From positions 79,833-143,832 of the forward strand of contig NZ_WWCJ01000003.1 in NCBI RefSeq assembly GCF_009857475.1: DNA of 64,000 bases, in the 5' to 3' direction. How positions within the stretch are numbered: position 1 is the first letter of the stretch; each line of letters begins with the position of its first letter. Both the position numbers and the translations under genes were made by a program. Shown here piece after piece: positions 49,388 to 58,226 of this stretch. Source of the DNA: Pseudoduganella guangdongensis (GTDB lineage Bacteria; Pseudomonadota; Gammaproteobacteria; Burkholderiales; Burkholderiaceae_D). The notes below the pieces were generated by a model. It ran no database searches. It saw only the letters and a program-made list of their open reading frames with translations, and was not told the origin of the DNA.

Positions 49388-49693
49388 CTACTCCTTTGGA
49401 CAGTAAAGTTTGTACAGCACCTGCAGCACCGCCATCGCTTCCGTACTGGCGATGCTATAAAAGATTTGCTTGCCTTCGCGCCGGGTGGCGACCAGTTCGT
49501 TGTTGCGCAGGACAGTCAGTTGCTGCGACAACGTCGGCTGGCCGATGCCGGTGGCTTCTTCCAGCTCACCGACCGAGTGTTCGCCACCCACCAGCTGGCA
49601 AAGCAGTAGGAGACGGTCCTGGTTGGCGAGCGACTTCAGCAGGCCCGAGGCGCGGCCGGCGGCGGCTTGCAAGGCAACGGGATTGATTTTCAT
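49388..49693 (-). CDS. ArsR-family regulator, BigR/SqrR-like (persulfide-type)
   Basis: 101 aa. Winged HTH with [15 protein letters not shown] and [12 protein letters not shown]32 ([11 protein letters not shown]) and C98 (LYKLYCPKE) match the two Cys that form a tetrasulfide switch in BigR/SqrR, and no ArsR metal-binding motif is seen. It likely represses itself and the two transporter genes until sulfide or persulfide appears. The ATG at 49691-49693 lies inside an AT-rich palindrome. Family assignment is by motif; the sensing is inferred. Confidence 0.85.
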   Translation of the reverse strand: MKINPVALQAAAGRASGLLKSLANQDRLLLLCQLVGGEHSVGELEEATGIGQPTLSQQLTVLRNNELVATRREGKQIFYSIASTEAMAVLQVLYKLYCPKE

Positions 49694-49713
49694 AATATAT
49701 AAAAAAGTATATT
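49694..49713 (-). promoter_or_regulatory. AT-rich inverted repeat, candidate BigR-like operator
   Basis: AATATAT-N6-GTATATT, arms matching at 6 of 7 bases, directly before the regulator ATG in an otherwise GC-rich region. It fits an autoregulatory site of a BigR-type repressor. Confidence 0.55.
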
Positions 49714-49720
49714 GTAACCC

Positions 49721-49748
49721 AAAATAAAACCGGGCGCGCTGGCCCGGT
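49721..49748 (-). terminator. Rho-independent terminator after phaZ
   Basis: On the minus strand ACCGGGC, six-base loop, GCCCGGT, then TTTATTTT. It separates the depolymerase from the arsR operon on the same strand. Confidence 0.7.
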
Positions 49749-49757
49749 CCGGTTGCC

Positions 49758-50993
49758 TTAGCCGTGCTTCTTGATAAAACCGGCGATGCGCGGGCAGACG
49801 GTTTCGCGCCAGCGGCGGCCGGAGAAGATGCCGTAGTGGCCGGCGCCCGGCACCACGAAATCCTCCTGCATATCGGCCGGAATGCCGGAGCACAGGTCGT
49901 GCGCAGCCTGGGTCTGGCCGGCGCCGGAAATATCATCGAGCTCGCCTTCCACCGTCATCAGGGCCACGTTCTTGATGTCCTGCGGACGCACGAACACGCC
50001 ATCCACTTCCCAGGTGCCTTGCGGCAGGCGGAACTCCTGGAACACGGTCTTGATGGTGTCCAGGTAGTACTCGGCCGGCATGTCCAGCACCGCGTTGTAC
50101 TCGTCGTAGAACTTGCGGTGCGATTCTGCCGGTTCGTCGTCGCCGCGCACCAGGTGCATGTAGAACTCGCGGTGCGACTGGGCGTGGCGGCCCGGGTTCA
50201 TGGCGATAAAGCCGGCATGCTGCAGGAAGCCCGGGTAGACCTTGCGGCCAAAGCCCGGATAGTTCGGCGGCACCGCGTAGATCACGGTGTTCTCGAACCA
50301 GGAGAATTTCTTTTCCACCGCCAGGTTGTTGACCTGGGTCGGCGATTTGCGCGGGTCGATCGGGCCGCCCATCATGGTCATGGTCTTGGGCAGCTTGGGG
50401 TCGTTGGCGGTGGCCATCAGCGAGATCGCGGCCAGCACCGGCACGGTTGGCTGGCAGACGGAAATCACATGCAGGTCCGGGCCCAGCGAACGGATGAACT
50501 CCTGCACGTACTTGACGTAGTCGTTCAGGTGGAACGGGCCTTCGGACAGCGGCACCAGGCGCGCGTCGATCCAGTCGGTGATATAGACGTCGTGCTCTTG
50601 CAGCAAGGCTTGCACGGTGTCGCGCAGCAGGGTGGCGTGGTGGCCCGACAGCGGCGCCACGACCAGCACGGTCGGTTGCTTGAGCGCCTTGAATTCCTTG
50701 GCCGGCATGTCCTTGCGGAAGTGCAGCAGCTTGCAGAACGCCTTCGCTTCAACCACGGACTCGATAATGCCGACTTCCTTGCCTTTCACCGCCGCCTGTT
50801 TGATGCCGAATTCCGGCTTTTCGTATTCCTTACCCAGGCGGTACATCAGCTCATAGCCGGCGGCGATACGCTGGGAGAACGGGGTATGGGCAAACGGCGA
50901 CACCGGATTGGTGAACAGCTTGGACGAGGCTTCCGCCCACTGCATCAATGGGTGCAGAAGCGAGCGTTGCATTTCGTGCAATTGGTAAAGCAT
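49758..50993 (-). CDS. phaZ: Intracellular poly(3-hydroxybutyrate) depolymerase
   Basis: 411 aa. Mobilises stored PHB granules in the cytoplasm. The nucleophile is C180 in HVISVCQPTVPVLAA, as in the Cys-type PhaZa1 family; no signal peptide. Other features: LYQLHEMQRSLLHPLMQWAE at the start, DWIDARLVP and, near the end, a conserved ELDDISG and GHYGIFSGRRW, giving the Asp and His. The ATG at 50991-50993 fits the family start. A second PHA-related gene lies at 54628. Confidence 0.93.
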   Translation of the reverse strand: MLYQLHEMQRSLLHPLMQWAEASSKLFTNPVSPFAHTPFSQRIAAGYELMYRLGKEYEKPEFGIKQAAVKGKEVGIIESVVEAKAFCKLLHFRKDMPAKEFKALKQPTVLVVAPLSGHHATLLRDTVQALLQEHDVYITDWIDARLVPLSEGPFHLNDYVKYVQEFIRSLGPDLHVISVCQPTVPVLAAISLMATANDPKLPKTMTMMGGPIDPRKSPTQVNNLAVEKKFSWFENTVIYAVPPNYPGFGRKVYPGFLQHAGFIAMNPGRHAQSHREFYMHLVRGDDEPAESHRKFYDEYNAVLDMPAEYYLDTIKTVFQEFRLPQGTWEVDGVFVRPQDIKNVALMTVEGELDDISGAGQTQAAHDLCSGIPADMQEDFVVPGAGHYGIFSGRRWRETVCPRIAGFIKKHG

Positions 50994-51144
50994 AGTAGGT
51001 CCCGCTGAAAATTGTGGCAATGCGCAAAGTTAGTTCAATTATAGGCCATTTATTCATGACCAGAAGCATTCCGCAGTACCTCTCAGAAAGTACATAAACA
51101 TCGGCTAACACTACATGATTCCAACATAATACGGGGGCGAAAAC

Positions 51145-51173
51145 AAAAAAAGCAGCGTTTCCGCTGCTTTTTT
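51145..51173. terminator. Bidirectional-looking terminator after the ferredoxin-NADP reductase
   Basis: AAAAAAGCAGCG-TTTC-CGCTGCTTTTTT, a perfect 12-bp stem with T-runs on both strands. On the minus strand it closes the reductase gene; the downstream minus gene phaZ starts 150 bp later. Confidence 0.85.
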
Positions 51174-51201
51174 GTAGGACACGTCCGAAGAACTGGTCGG
51201 A

Positions 51202-52269
51202 TCAGTCGAACACCGGGGTTTCGACGCCCAGCACTTTGTGGAGTTTTGGCGACGTCGTGGTGTACTGCATGTGGATCTTCTTGTCCGGGAAGATATATGG
51301 TGCAGCGCCGAACGCGGCCAGCGCGGCTTCGTGGAAGCCCGACAGGATCAGCTTTTTCTTGCCCGGGTAGGTGTTGATGTCGCCCACGGCGAAAATACCC
51401 GGCACATTGGTTTCGAACTTCTCGGTCGAGACCACTTTCAGCTGCTTGCGCTCGATATCCAGGCCCCACTCGGCGATCGGGCCCAGCTTTGGCGACAGGC
51501 CGTAGAACACCAGCAGCATGTCCAGCGGCACGCGGCGGGTCACGCCGTCGGCGCCGGTCACGCGCAGTTCGCTCAGTTTGTCGTCCTTGGTCTCGATGCC
51601 CGACACCTGGCCGACGATCAGCTGCATCTCGTACTCGTCGCACAGCTGCTTCATCTTCGCCACCGAAGCCGGGGCGGCGCGGAAGTCTTCACGGCGGTGC
51701 AGCAGCACCACGGATTCGGCCTTGCCCACGAAGTTCAGGGCCCAGTCCAGCGCGGAGTCGCCGCCGCCGCAGATGACCAGGTTCTTGCCTTCGAATTGCG
51801 CCGGGTTCTTCACGCGGTAGAACAGCTGCGAGCCTTCGAAGGCTTCGATGCCGTCCACTTTCATGGTGCGCGGCTGGAACGAACCCACGCCGGCAGCGAT
51901 GAAGATGGTCTTGGTGATGAACTTGGTGCCGAGCGAGGTTTCCACGTCAAAGCGGCCGTCTTCGCGCTTTTGCACGACGGTGACTTCCTGGCCCAGGTGG
52001 TAGGTGGCGCCGAACGGCTCGATCTGCTTCAGCAGGCCGTCGGTCAGTTCCTGGCCGGTGCAGGATGGAATTGCAGGAATGTCGTAGATCGGCTTGTCCG
52101 GGTACAGTTCCACGCACTGCCCGCCAACGGCGGCCAGGGAGTCGATGACGTGGGCTTTGATTTCCAGCAGGCCGAGTTCGAAGACCTGGAACAGGCCGAC
52201 TGGGCCGGCGCCGATGATCACGGCATCGGTCTCGTGGAAACCGCCTGGTGGGGTGCTGACGACATTCAT
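51202..52269 (-). CDS. Ferredoxin-NADP+ reductase, thioredoxin-reductase type
   Basis: 355 aa. FAD-binding GxGxxG is in [23 protein letters not shown]-binding is in [17 protein letters not shown], and [16 protein letters not shown] closes the FAD site. The redox-active CxxC of true thioredoxin reductase is absent, as in YumC-type FNRs. The ATG at 52267-52269 is preferred to upstream options. Adjacent to a 7Fe ferredoxin on the same strand (81 bp), its probable partner. Confidence 0.9.
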   Translation of the reverse strand: MNVVSTPPGGFHETDAVIIGAGPVGLFQVFELGLLEIKAHVIDSLAAVGGQCVELYPDKPIYDIPAIPSCTGQELTDGLLKQIEPFGATYHLGQEVTVVQKREDGRFDVETSLGTKFITKTIFIAAGVGSFQPRTMKVDGIEAFEGSQLFYRVKNPAQFEGKNLVICGGGDSALDWALNFVGKAESVVLLHRREDFRAAPASVAKMKQLCDEYEMQLIVGQVSGIETKDDKLSELRVTGADGVTRRVPLDMLLVFYGLSPKLGPIAEWGLDIERKQLKVVSTEKFETNVPGIFAVGDINTYPGKKKLILSGFHEAALAAFGAAPYIFPDKKIHMQYTTTSPKLHKVLGVETPVFD

Positions 52270-52350
52270 AATGATTCTCATTCCATCTGAATAAGCGAAC
52301 ACCGCGTCAGGCGCGGTGTTGCACGTTTAGTAATAGGCTTGTTGCAGCGC

Positions 52351-52674
52351 TTAGCGCTTCAGCAGCTGGATCTTTTCCTTGACGTCCTTGAACTGCTCGG
52401 CTTCCGGCAGGGCAGGCTTGGTCTTGGTGATAGAAGGCCAGTTGCGCGACAAGTCAGCATTGATCTTGATGAATTGCTGCTGGTCGGACGGCACGTCTTC
52501 CTCGGCGAAAATGGCGTTGACCGGGCACTCGGCGACGCACACGGCGCAGTCGATGCACTCATCGGGATCAATCGCCAGGAAATTCGGGCCTTCGCGGAAG
52601 CAATCTACCGGGCAAACATCGACGCAATCGGTATAGCGGCAGGCGATGCAGGATTCGGTGACAACGTGGGTCAT
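52351..52674 (-). CDS. fdxA: 7Fe ferredoxin FdxA
   Basis: 107 aa. The N-terminus [20 protein letters not shown] gives the [3Fe-4S]-type spacing and [18 protein letters not shown] gives the 4Fe-4S site. C-terminal helix as in the FdxA/Azotobacter FdI group. ATG at 52672-52674 from family start. Lies upstream of the reductase on the same strand. Confidence 0.94.
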   Translation of the reverse strand: MTHVVTESCIACRYTDCVDVCPVDCFREGPNFLAIDPDECIDCAVCVAECPVNAIFAEEDVPSDQQQFIKINADLSRNWPSITKTKPALPEAEQFKDVKEKIQLLKR

Positions 52675-52813
52675 AACAGTCCTATCTATGTTTGGGTGCT
52701 GGAAAAAGCTCAGCAAAGCACTGTATTTTAAGGCAATCCGCTATTTCTCACAATTCGGGCTTAGACACAATGTAAATAAGCAAATTCGTGGATTGCGCGA
52801 GACAGGAGGGGAT

Positions 52814-53092
52814 TCAGGCGGCGGAACGGATCAAATCCAGCAGATCCTGCCATGGGGGCGCGCCTGTTTCGACAAAGCTTATGCTATGTCGTTGACGGCC
52901 ATCATCGGCGGTGATAGTCCAGAGCCCCAGGTCGGCGCCGATCACCGAATTTTCATCGGTTTCTGCACCAAAAAAACCTACGGAGACCAGCGCCGCTTCC
53001 AGCGCTGGACCGAGCGGACTTGTCGTCGTGTTAACTTCGAAATGCTGCTGGAGGCCGGCAAAGCCGCCTCCGCCGCTGGCAACGATCTTCAT
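52814..53092 (-). CDS. Emfourin-like protein (candidate inhibitor of the adjacent peptidase)
   Basis: 92 aa. Reads MKIVASGGGGFAGLQQHFEV at the start, then ALEAALVSVGFF, DLGLWTITADDGRQ and ends WQDLLDLIRSAA. Length, the SGGFAG start and beta-rich layout resemble emfourin, the inhibitor encoded next to protealysin in other bacteria. Its ATG overlaps the peptidase stop by 4 bp, so translation is coupled. Assignment is by pattern and context; inhibition is not shown. Confidence 0.68.
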   Translation of the reverse strand: MKIVASGGGGFAGLQQHFEVNTTTSPLGPALEAALVSVGFFGAETDENSVIGADLGLWTITADDGRQRHSISFVETGAPPWQDLLDLIRSAA

Positions 53093-54501
53093 TTTCTTAC
53101 GCTCTGCTCTCCAGGGTGGGCACCGTAATTCTTGCACCAGGCGGCCAGGGCTTGGCGCTCGGCTTCCAGTACGCCCTCCATATCGAAGTATTCGGCATGG
53201 TTCATGGTGCCGCAGCAGGTGCGCCGGTCCTGCTGGGCGTCGGGCGCGTCCTCGACCATGGCGCCCAGCTCCCCATCGGCCGGCTGGTCGGCCGTCAGCG
53301 GCGCCGGCGATGCCACCACCACCTCGCGCAGTGTAAAACGGTTGCGGATGAAGCTGGCGTACTCGAGCGGCTTGCCGTCTTCGGCCGCGATGCGCAGCAT
53401 CTGGTTCACCACGTCGGCGTACTTGGCGTTGGTGTCGGGCGCGGCGACCAGGGCGCGCAGCACCAGGCTGCACAGGTAGCCGGCGGCATGGTGCAGCACG
53501 GCGGCGTCGTCGCGCAGGCCGGGCGCGCGCTCGAAGGAAAAGATGTCGGCCAGGATATCGTAAATGGCGCCGGTGAACACCTGCGAGATCGCATGCACCT
53601 CATTGCCCGTATCGGACAGCTTAAGGTCGTTGTCCGCATTGCGCAGGCCATTCGGTCGGCCCAGCGCCAGGCCGAATTGTTCCGCCATATCGGCCAGGAA
53701 GGTCTTGTCGTGCAGGTCGGCCTTGGTCTGCGCCACCACCGCTTCCACCTGGTCGAACTGGGACAGGGCGAGGAAGATGGCGGTCAGGTCGCCGAAGGAT
53801 TCATGCAGGCCGCCCGTCTGCGGCGGCGCGCTGTTCAGGATCCACTTCGGCTTCAGCCCGTCCAGCACGGCGTGGCCGGTCTCGTGCGCCACAATATCGA
53901 AGGAGCGGCAGGTAAACACGCGCCCCATGTCGCCGCTCGGCACAAAATGGCCGAACTTCAGCGCGCGGTCGTTGCGGCTGTAATAGGCGTTCATCACATT
54001 CGGCAGGCCGTGCGGGAAGACTTGCAGCGGCTCGGTGTTGCGGCTGTTGTTCCAGGCCCAGGGCAGGGGCGCGCCCTGGTCGGCGCGCGCCAGCACGCGC
54101 TGGTACATGGTCAGGGTCAGGCGCACCACGGCGAAGCTGTGCACGGCGTCGAACTGGTCGGTGTCGGGCTGCATGATGAAGTCGCCGAAGACGTTCGGGC
54201 TGACCGGCGCTATGCCCGGTTGGCCGAAGGTGATGCGGGCGTCGCGCGGGCCTTCCAGGAACACCCCCGGCATGAACAGCTTGCGGGTGCCGATCTCGGC
54301 GACGGACGGGTCCTGCTTCCAGATCAGCACGCGGGCGCCGGCGGGCGGGGCGGCCGCCAGGCGCGGCGAGATGCTGCCGTCCATCAGGCGCGGCGCGCCG
54401 GGCTGCTGCAGCAGTTGCGCCGACTTGCGGTGCGCGCGGTAGGGGGCGGAGGGTGTCGGCACATAGCCGACCGGCAAAGTCATGCACATATTCTCATCCA
54501 T
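53089..54501 (-). CDS. M4-like zinc metallopeptidase without signal peptide
   Basis: 470 aa. Zinc ligands are in HETGH (206-210, VAHETGHAVLDG) and ESFGD (234-238, LHESFGDLTAIF), the HExxH plus ExxxD arrangement of the M4 clan. The N-terminus has no signal peptide, as in protealysin-like proteins that act inside the cell or leave by other routes. The C-terminal third is long and has no known domain that I see. GGGAGAAAGATC precedes the ATG at 54501. Its 3' end overlaps the emfourin-like gene by 4 bp. Confidence 0.83.
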   Translation of the reverse strand: MDENMCMTLPVGYVPTPSAPYRAHRKSAQLLQQPGAPRLMDGSISPRLAAAPPAGARVLIWKQDPSVAEIGTRKLFMPGVFLEGPRDARITFGQPGIAPVSPNVFGDFIMQPDTDQFDAVHSFAVVRLTLTMYQRVLARADQGAPLPWAWNNSRNTEPLQVFPHGLPNVMNAYYSRNDRALKFGHFVPSGDMGRVFTCRSFDIVAHETGHAVLDGLKPKWILNSAPPQTGGLHESFGDLTAIFLALSQFDQVEAVVAQTKADLHDKTFLADMAEQFGLALGRPNGLRNADNDLKLSDTGNEVHAISQVFTGAIYDILADIFSFERAPGLRDDAAVLHHAAGYLCSLVLRALVAAPDTNAKYADVVNQMLRIAAEDGKPLEYASFIRNRFTLREVVVASPAPLTADQPADGELGAMVEDAPDAQQDRRTCCGTMNHAEYFDMEGVLEAERQALAAWCKNYGAHPGEQSVRK

Positions 54502-54627
54502 GATCTTTCTCCCAAGGGGCGGTGGAAAGGTCATGGTTACCCTGTCTGCGCCATCGCCCTTTGATCCCGCGCAAAGGTACGTGAGTTAAAATGCCGCCTT
54601 TTGTGTTATTTGCAGAGTAGGGAAGGC

Positions 54628-54909
54628 ATGGCCGACATCAATATTACCCAGGCCCACAACCTGGACCCCGCGCAAGCGCGCGCGGCAGCGGAACAAGTTG
54701 CAGAACGTATCGCCAAGGAGTTCGACCTGGCGTGCCACTGGCAGGGCGACACCCTGAAATTCGGCCGCAGCGGCGTGGAGGGCACGCTGACCCTGGCCGA
54801 CAGCGCGGCCCACATGAATATCAAGCTCGGTTTCCTGATGGGTGCGTTCAAGAGCGCCATCGAAGGCAAGGTCGCCGAGAAAATGCGTACGGTCTTCGCC
54901 GCCGCCTGA
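54628..54909 (+). CDS. Polyhydroxyalkanoic acid system protein (PHA-granule associated)
   Basis: 93 aa. Contains ADINITQAHNLDPAQARAAA, EFDLACHWQGDTLKFGRSGV and KLGFLMGAFKSAIEGKVAEK, the small granule-associated PHA_gran_rgn family. GGGAAGGC precedes the ATG at 54628. With phaZ it shows PHB storage in this organism. Confidence 0.88.
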   Translation: MADINITQAHNLDPAQARAAAEQVAERIAKEFDLACHWQGDTLKFGRSGVEGTLTLADSAAHMNIKLGFLMGAFKSAIEGKVAEKMRTVFAAA

Positions 54910-54916
54910 GCGCCCG

Positions 54917-55453
54917 CTAGTTCAGCACGTAGGCCACGGCCAGGCCCGCATCGGCGCTGCGCTGGAACAGGGCGCGCAGCTGCACAAAGGCGTCCTGCAG
55001 TTTTTTCAGCGGCGCTTCGCCGCTGCGTTCCTGTTCCACCCAGTCATTCGGATAAACGCTGGCCTGGTCCATGGCGGCGGCATCAAAACTGGCCGCCAGG
55101 TCGGCTGGATCAATGGCCGCCATTCGTTTGGCCAGGCGCCGCACCTCCTCCGGCGTGTAAAAGAAGGCCGGGCCATAACCCAGGTCGGGGCCGATCTTTC
55201 TCCCGCCCAACACGACAATGCAAGGCGTGGCGCCGCAATGCCGGTCCAGCAGCCATTCCAGCCCGTGCCACAGCTTGCCCAGTTTCACATGGTCGCCCTG
55301 GCCTTGCAGCAGCAGTTGCGAGATCTTCTCCCGGCTGTCGGCGGCTTTTTTGATGCTGCGGTCCGGGGCTGCGGTGATCGTATACCCGAGGGCGGCCTGG
55401 GCGGTGTTTGCCGCCAGCAGGAAGGCGGCGAGCGTGAGCAGTTGGCGGATCAT
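54917..55453 (-). CDS. DUF1877 (YfbM-like) secreted protein
   Basis: 178 aa. A signal peptide (LLTLAAFLLAANTAQAA) precedes a domain with LGKLWHGLEWLLDRHCG, AFFYTPEEVRRLAKRM and YPNDWVEQ, typical of DUF1877. Function unknown. Its start overlaps the DUF1801 gene stop by 4 bp. Confidence 0.78.
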   Translation of the reverse strand: MIRQLLTLAAFLLAANTAQAALGYTITAAPDRSIKKAADSREKISQLLLQGQGDHVKLGKLWHGLEWLLDRHCGATPCIVVLGGRKIGPDLGYGPAFFYTPEEVRRLAKRMAAIDPADLAASFDAAAMDQASVYPNDWVEQERSGEAPLKKLQDAFVQLRALFQRSADAGLAVAYVLN

Positions 55454-55839
55454 GGCGTGATGGTGGTGGGGTTGCCGATGCGATGGTTAAGGGCGACCGC
55501 GTTGCGCACCAGTTCCAGCACGGTTGCGCGGTCGAGTGGTGTTCCTTGTCGCAGTTCCAGCGTACGCAGTTCATACTTGCCGCCGCCGGTCATGCGCGGT
55601 TCAAGGTGCAACAGGCGCTTGCCGCGCCAAAAGCCGAACAGCACCCGCTCTTGTTCTGCGCGGATCAGCAGCACCGGCCCGTTCGAGAAGTAGACCAGGT
55701 GGCGCCATTTGATGCGCTCATCCAGATCCGGCGCCGCCTCCAGCACAGCGGCCCGCAGCGCCTCCACGAAGTCGCGCCGCCAGCCGTCCAGCGCCGCCAC
55801 GTAGGCATCCGGGTTTGCCGCCGCGACTTCCTTTTTCAT
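55450..55839 (-). CDS. DUF1801 family protein
   Basis: 129 aa. LRAAVLEAAPDLDERIKWRH, GPVLLIRAEQERVLFGFWRG and LDRATVLELVRNAVALNHR match the YdhG/DUF1801 fold (small iron-chaperone-like family). AAAGGGGGACGC precedes the ATG at 55839. Forms a two-gene unit with DUF1877. The 188 bases up to the GNAT gene hold no gene I can support. Confidence 0.8.
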   Translation of the reverse strand: MKKEVAAANPDAYVAALDGWRRDFVEALRAAVLEAAPDLDERIKWRHLVYFSNGPVLLIRAEQERVLFGFWRGKRLLHLEPRMTGGGKYELRTLELRQGTPLDRATVLELVRNAVALNHRIGNPTTITP

Positions 55840-56027
55840 GCGTCCCCCTTTTTTACCACTCCCGTCACGCTTCGGTGATGTCCCTTTCGGCATCCAGGCC
55901 GGCGGCCGTCGCGGCGCCGCCCCGCTGGCCAGTGTCGATCAGGGCACGGTCGCATTTGTCGTTCCGTGTATTCAAGGCTAGCACGGTTTTCTTCACTTCC
56001 GCCAGGATGGCATCTGCGCCAGGTCGC

Positions 56028-56942
56028 TCATTCCTGCTCCAGGAAGCGGTGTAAAACAAAGGCATCCACCAAACCAAGCTCGCGGTGACGGAAGGCCTGC
56101 GGCAGGGTTCCGGCAATAGCAAAGCCCAACTTGCGGTAAAGCGCCATCGCCGCCGCATTGCTGCCCACTACATAATTGAACTGCATGGCCAGGAAACCCT
56201 CCCTGCGCGCCTGCGCCAGGCTATGCTCGACCAGCAAGCGGCCGATGCCCCGGCCTTGTGCTGGCCTTGCCACGGCGTAGGTTGCGCTGGCGACGTGGGC
56301 GCCATGGTCCGGGTAGTTTGCACCCATCTTGTACATGCCGACGATACGCCCGCCGTCGCAGGCCACATAGGGCGGCTGGCTGCTGAACCAGTGCAGCTCA
56401 AAGGTCGACTTCGGGAAGGCTGCACCAAACGGGAACGCGTCGCCGCCTTCCAGCAGCGGCTGGAATACGGCCCACATCTCGTCCAGGTCATCCGGGACGG
56501 CGCGGCGGATGCGCAGATGGGGCGCGAGCAGGTAAGCGACTTCGGTATCGTTTTTCATTGCGCCGCGCTGCCAGCCCTGTGCCTGATAGAAGCGGTCCGC
56601 CCGCGTGTCGGCCGCAGTTGCGAGCTTGACGGCCTGGGCGCCGCAAGCGAACAGCCAGTCGGCGGCAAGCAGCAGCAACTGCTTGCCCGCGCCCAGGCCC
56701 TCGTGGCCCGGCGCGACGAACAGCGCCCAGATCGAATGATCCTCGCGCGCCGCAAATGAGAAGCCAATTACCGCGCCGTCCCGTTCGCATACCCAGCCGC
56801 GCCCCAGCTGCTCCAGGTGGTCTTCGTACATCTGCCGTGTGATGCGGCCCGGGTCGGACAAGGCATTCTCGCGCACGGACAGGCGAATGGCGCTCATGGC
56901 GGGAATGTCGCTGGCCGTCGCGCGGCGGAAATTGAGTGTCAT
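56028..56942 (-). CDS. Tandem GNAT N-acetyltransferase
   Basis: 304 aa with two GNAT domains. Domain 1 (about 1-145) contains WALFVAPGHEGLGAGKQLLL, domain 2 (about 150-300) contains YAVARPAQGRGIGRLLVEHS, with an acetyl-CoA loop (Q/R-G-x-G-x) in each. Substrate unknown. GGAACGC precedes the ATG at 56942; a TTG upstream is less likely. The 170 bases upstream contain no gene I can support. Confidence 0.85.
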   Translation of the reverse strand: MTLNFRRATASDIPAMSAIRLSVRENALSDPGRITRQMYEDHLEQLGRGWVCERDGAVIGFSFAAREDHSIWALFVAPGHEGLGAGKQLLLLAADWLFACGAQAVKLATAADTRADRFYQAQGWQRGAMKNDTEVAYLLAPHLRIRRAVPDDLDEMWAVFQPLLEGGDAFPFGAAFPKSTFELHWFSSQPPYVACDGGRIVGMYKMGANYPDHGAHVASATYAVARPAQGRGIGRLLVEHSLAQARREGFLAMQFNYVVGSNAAAMALYRKLGFAIAGTLPQAFRHRELGLVDAFVLHRFLEQE

Positions 56943-57112
56943 GCGTTCCAAAGAGAGGTAAGGATGAACATGGTCATCGTAGCGTTAAACGCGCATGCGC
57001 GGCCACGGCGGGCGCCCTTTTACGCAGTGCGGCGAAACCAAGCGACAGGGCCGCAGGCACCAGCATGGCTCGTCATGTCGGTCGGCGAAATCGCATTACT
57101 TAAAATACAACT

Positions 57113-57685
57113 CTAACACGACTGGTAAAAGCGTTGGCGGGCCAGGGCTCCGGCATGCACGCTGGCGCCGTGCGCCAGCAACAGCGTTGCGCGCCGTGCA
57201 ACCGGATCGCGCGCGTCAGCCGCAGCGGGCAAGGCCTGCGCCGCCGCTGCGCGCCAGAAACCGGCGCCGGCAATGCGCGGCATGGCTTTGCACATGGCCC
57301 AGAATTCGCGGCAGATGCGGCGGTCAAGATAGGCGAGGGCGGCGCGCTCGAGGCGCGCACGGGCGCCGGCGGCAAGCGGCAGGCGCGCCAGCCAGCGCCA
57401 CAGGCGCTCTTTCAGGTAACCCGAGCGGAAATGGTAAGGATCGGCCAGCAGGAATTGCACCGCAGCGTCGATGGCGGCCGGGTCGCCGCCGCGCACGCGC
57501 TCCAGCATGGCCGCGCCGCCAGGGAAACACAGCCTGTCGTAGCGCGTATAAAAGTCTTCACACGCAGCCTGCCAGGCGGCGCGCTGCCCCGGCGAGGCGT
57601 GGCGTTCGCTGGCCAGCGCATTGATGCGCGCCAGCAGGTGATTAATTGCGAGGGAGTTTTGCTGGATACATTCGAGGCTTTGCAT
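57113..57685 (-). CDS. Hypothetical protein
   Basis: 190 aa, not recognised. Mostly helical and Arg/Ala rich, with LARINALASERHASPGQRAA and ADPYHFRSGYLKERLWRWLA. Likely soluble. It follows the DUF2867 gene on the same strand and may be co-transcribed with it. Confidence 0.65.
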   Translation of the reverse strand: MQSLECIQQNSLAINHLLARINALASERHASPGQRAAWQAACEDFYTRYDRLCFPGGAAMLERVRGGDPAAIDAAVQFLLADPYHFRSGYLKERLWRWLARLPLAAGARARLERAALAYLDRRICREFWAMCKAMPRIAGAGFWRAAAAQALPAAADARDPVARRATLLLAHGASVHAGALARQRFYQSC

Positions 57686-58226
57686 ACGCCCCTAAGGATA
57701 TCAGAGCGCGCGCTATGCAGCCGCCCGCTTCAGCATGGCGCGCACGATGATTTTGTGCAGCGGCGTTACCGGCAGCATATAGAGGCGGCCCAGCCAATTG
57801 TGGACGTGCACCACCGCCGACGATGATGGCGCCGCGCGGCGTTTTGCAGACGGAAAGCACCACATCCAGGTGCTTGTCCGAGTCGCCCAGCAGCACTTCA
57901 CCGGGCGTCAGGTAAAGCAGGGAGAAGATGCCGACCCGATCGCCCATGCGGTAGTCGCTGGCCGTGCGCACCGCATCAAGGCGCGCAAGATGGCCCAGGT
58001 TTTTCAATCCCACCAGGCCGGCCATCCAGTTCCGCAGCGCCATCAAGCGGTTCACCCAGCCGGGAGTCTGGCGCACGACGCGCAGGTACAGTTCCAGCGC
58101 CGGGGCGTTGTCGTCGTCGGGCATGGCCACCTGGTAGCAGTCGTGGAAATACGCACCGGGCAGGCGCAGGCTGGCCTGGCTGCCTGCCGGCGGTGCGGCG
58201 GGAATTACTTGCGCAGCAGCGCCCAC
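57642..58226 (-). CDS. DUF2867 family protein, frameshifted near the C-terminus
   Basis: 194 aa as read. The first ~140 residues fit DUF2867 (LPGAYFHDCYQVAMP, YRMGDRVGIFSLL, LLGDSDKHLDVVLSVCKTPR). After AIIVGG the sense moves to another frame (ending at 57713) that reads VVHVHNWLGRLYMLPVTPLH, the normal family C-terminus; the open frame instead gives an unrelated tail. The slip is in the CCACCGCC area at about 57811-57818. Start is GTG 58226, overlapping the membrane-protein gene by 22 bp. Function unknown. Confidence 0.72.
   Translation of the reverse strand: MGAAAQVIPAAPPAGSQASLRLPGAYFHDCYQVAMPDDDNAPALELYLRVVRQTPGWVNRLMALRNWMAGLVGLKNLGHLARLDAVRTASDYRMGDRVGIFSLLYLTPGEVLLGDSDKHLDVVLSVCKTPRGAIIVGGGARPQLAGPPLYAAGNAAAQNHRARHAEAGGCIARALISLGAYAKPRMYPAKLPRN

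Noticed and set aside
55865..56027. Possible small minus-strand gene ending RDITEA between GNAT and DUF1801
   Set aside because: No ATG in frame, no convincing ribosome site for the GTG, and most of the open frame is a shadow of the GNAT gene.
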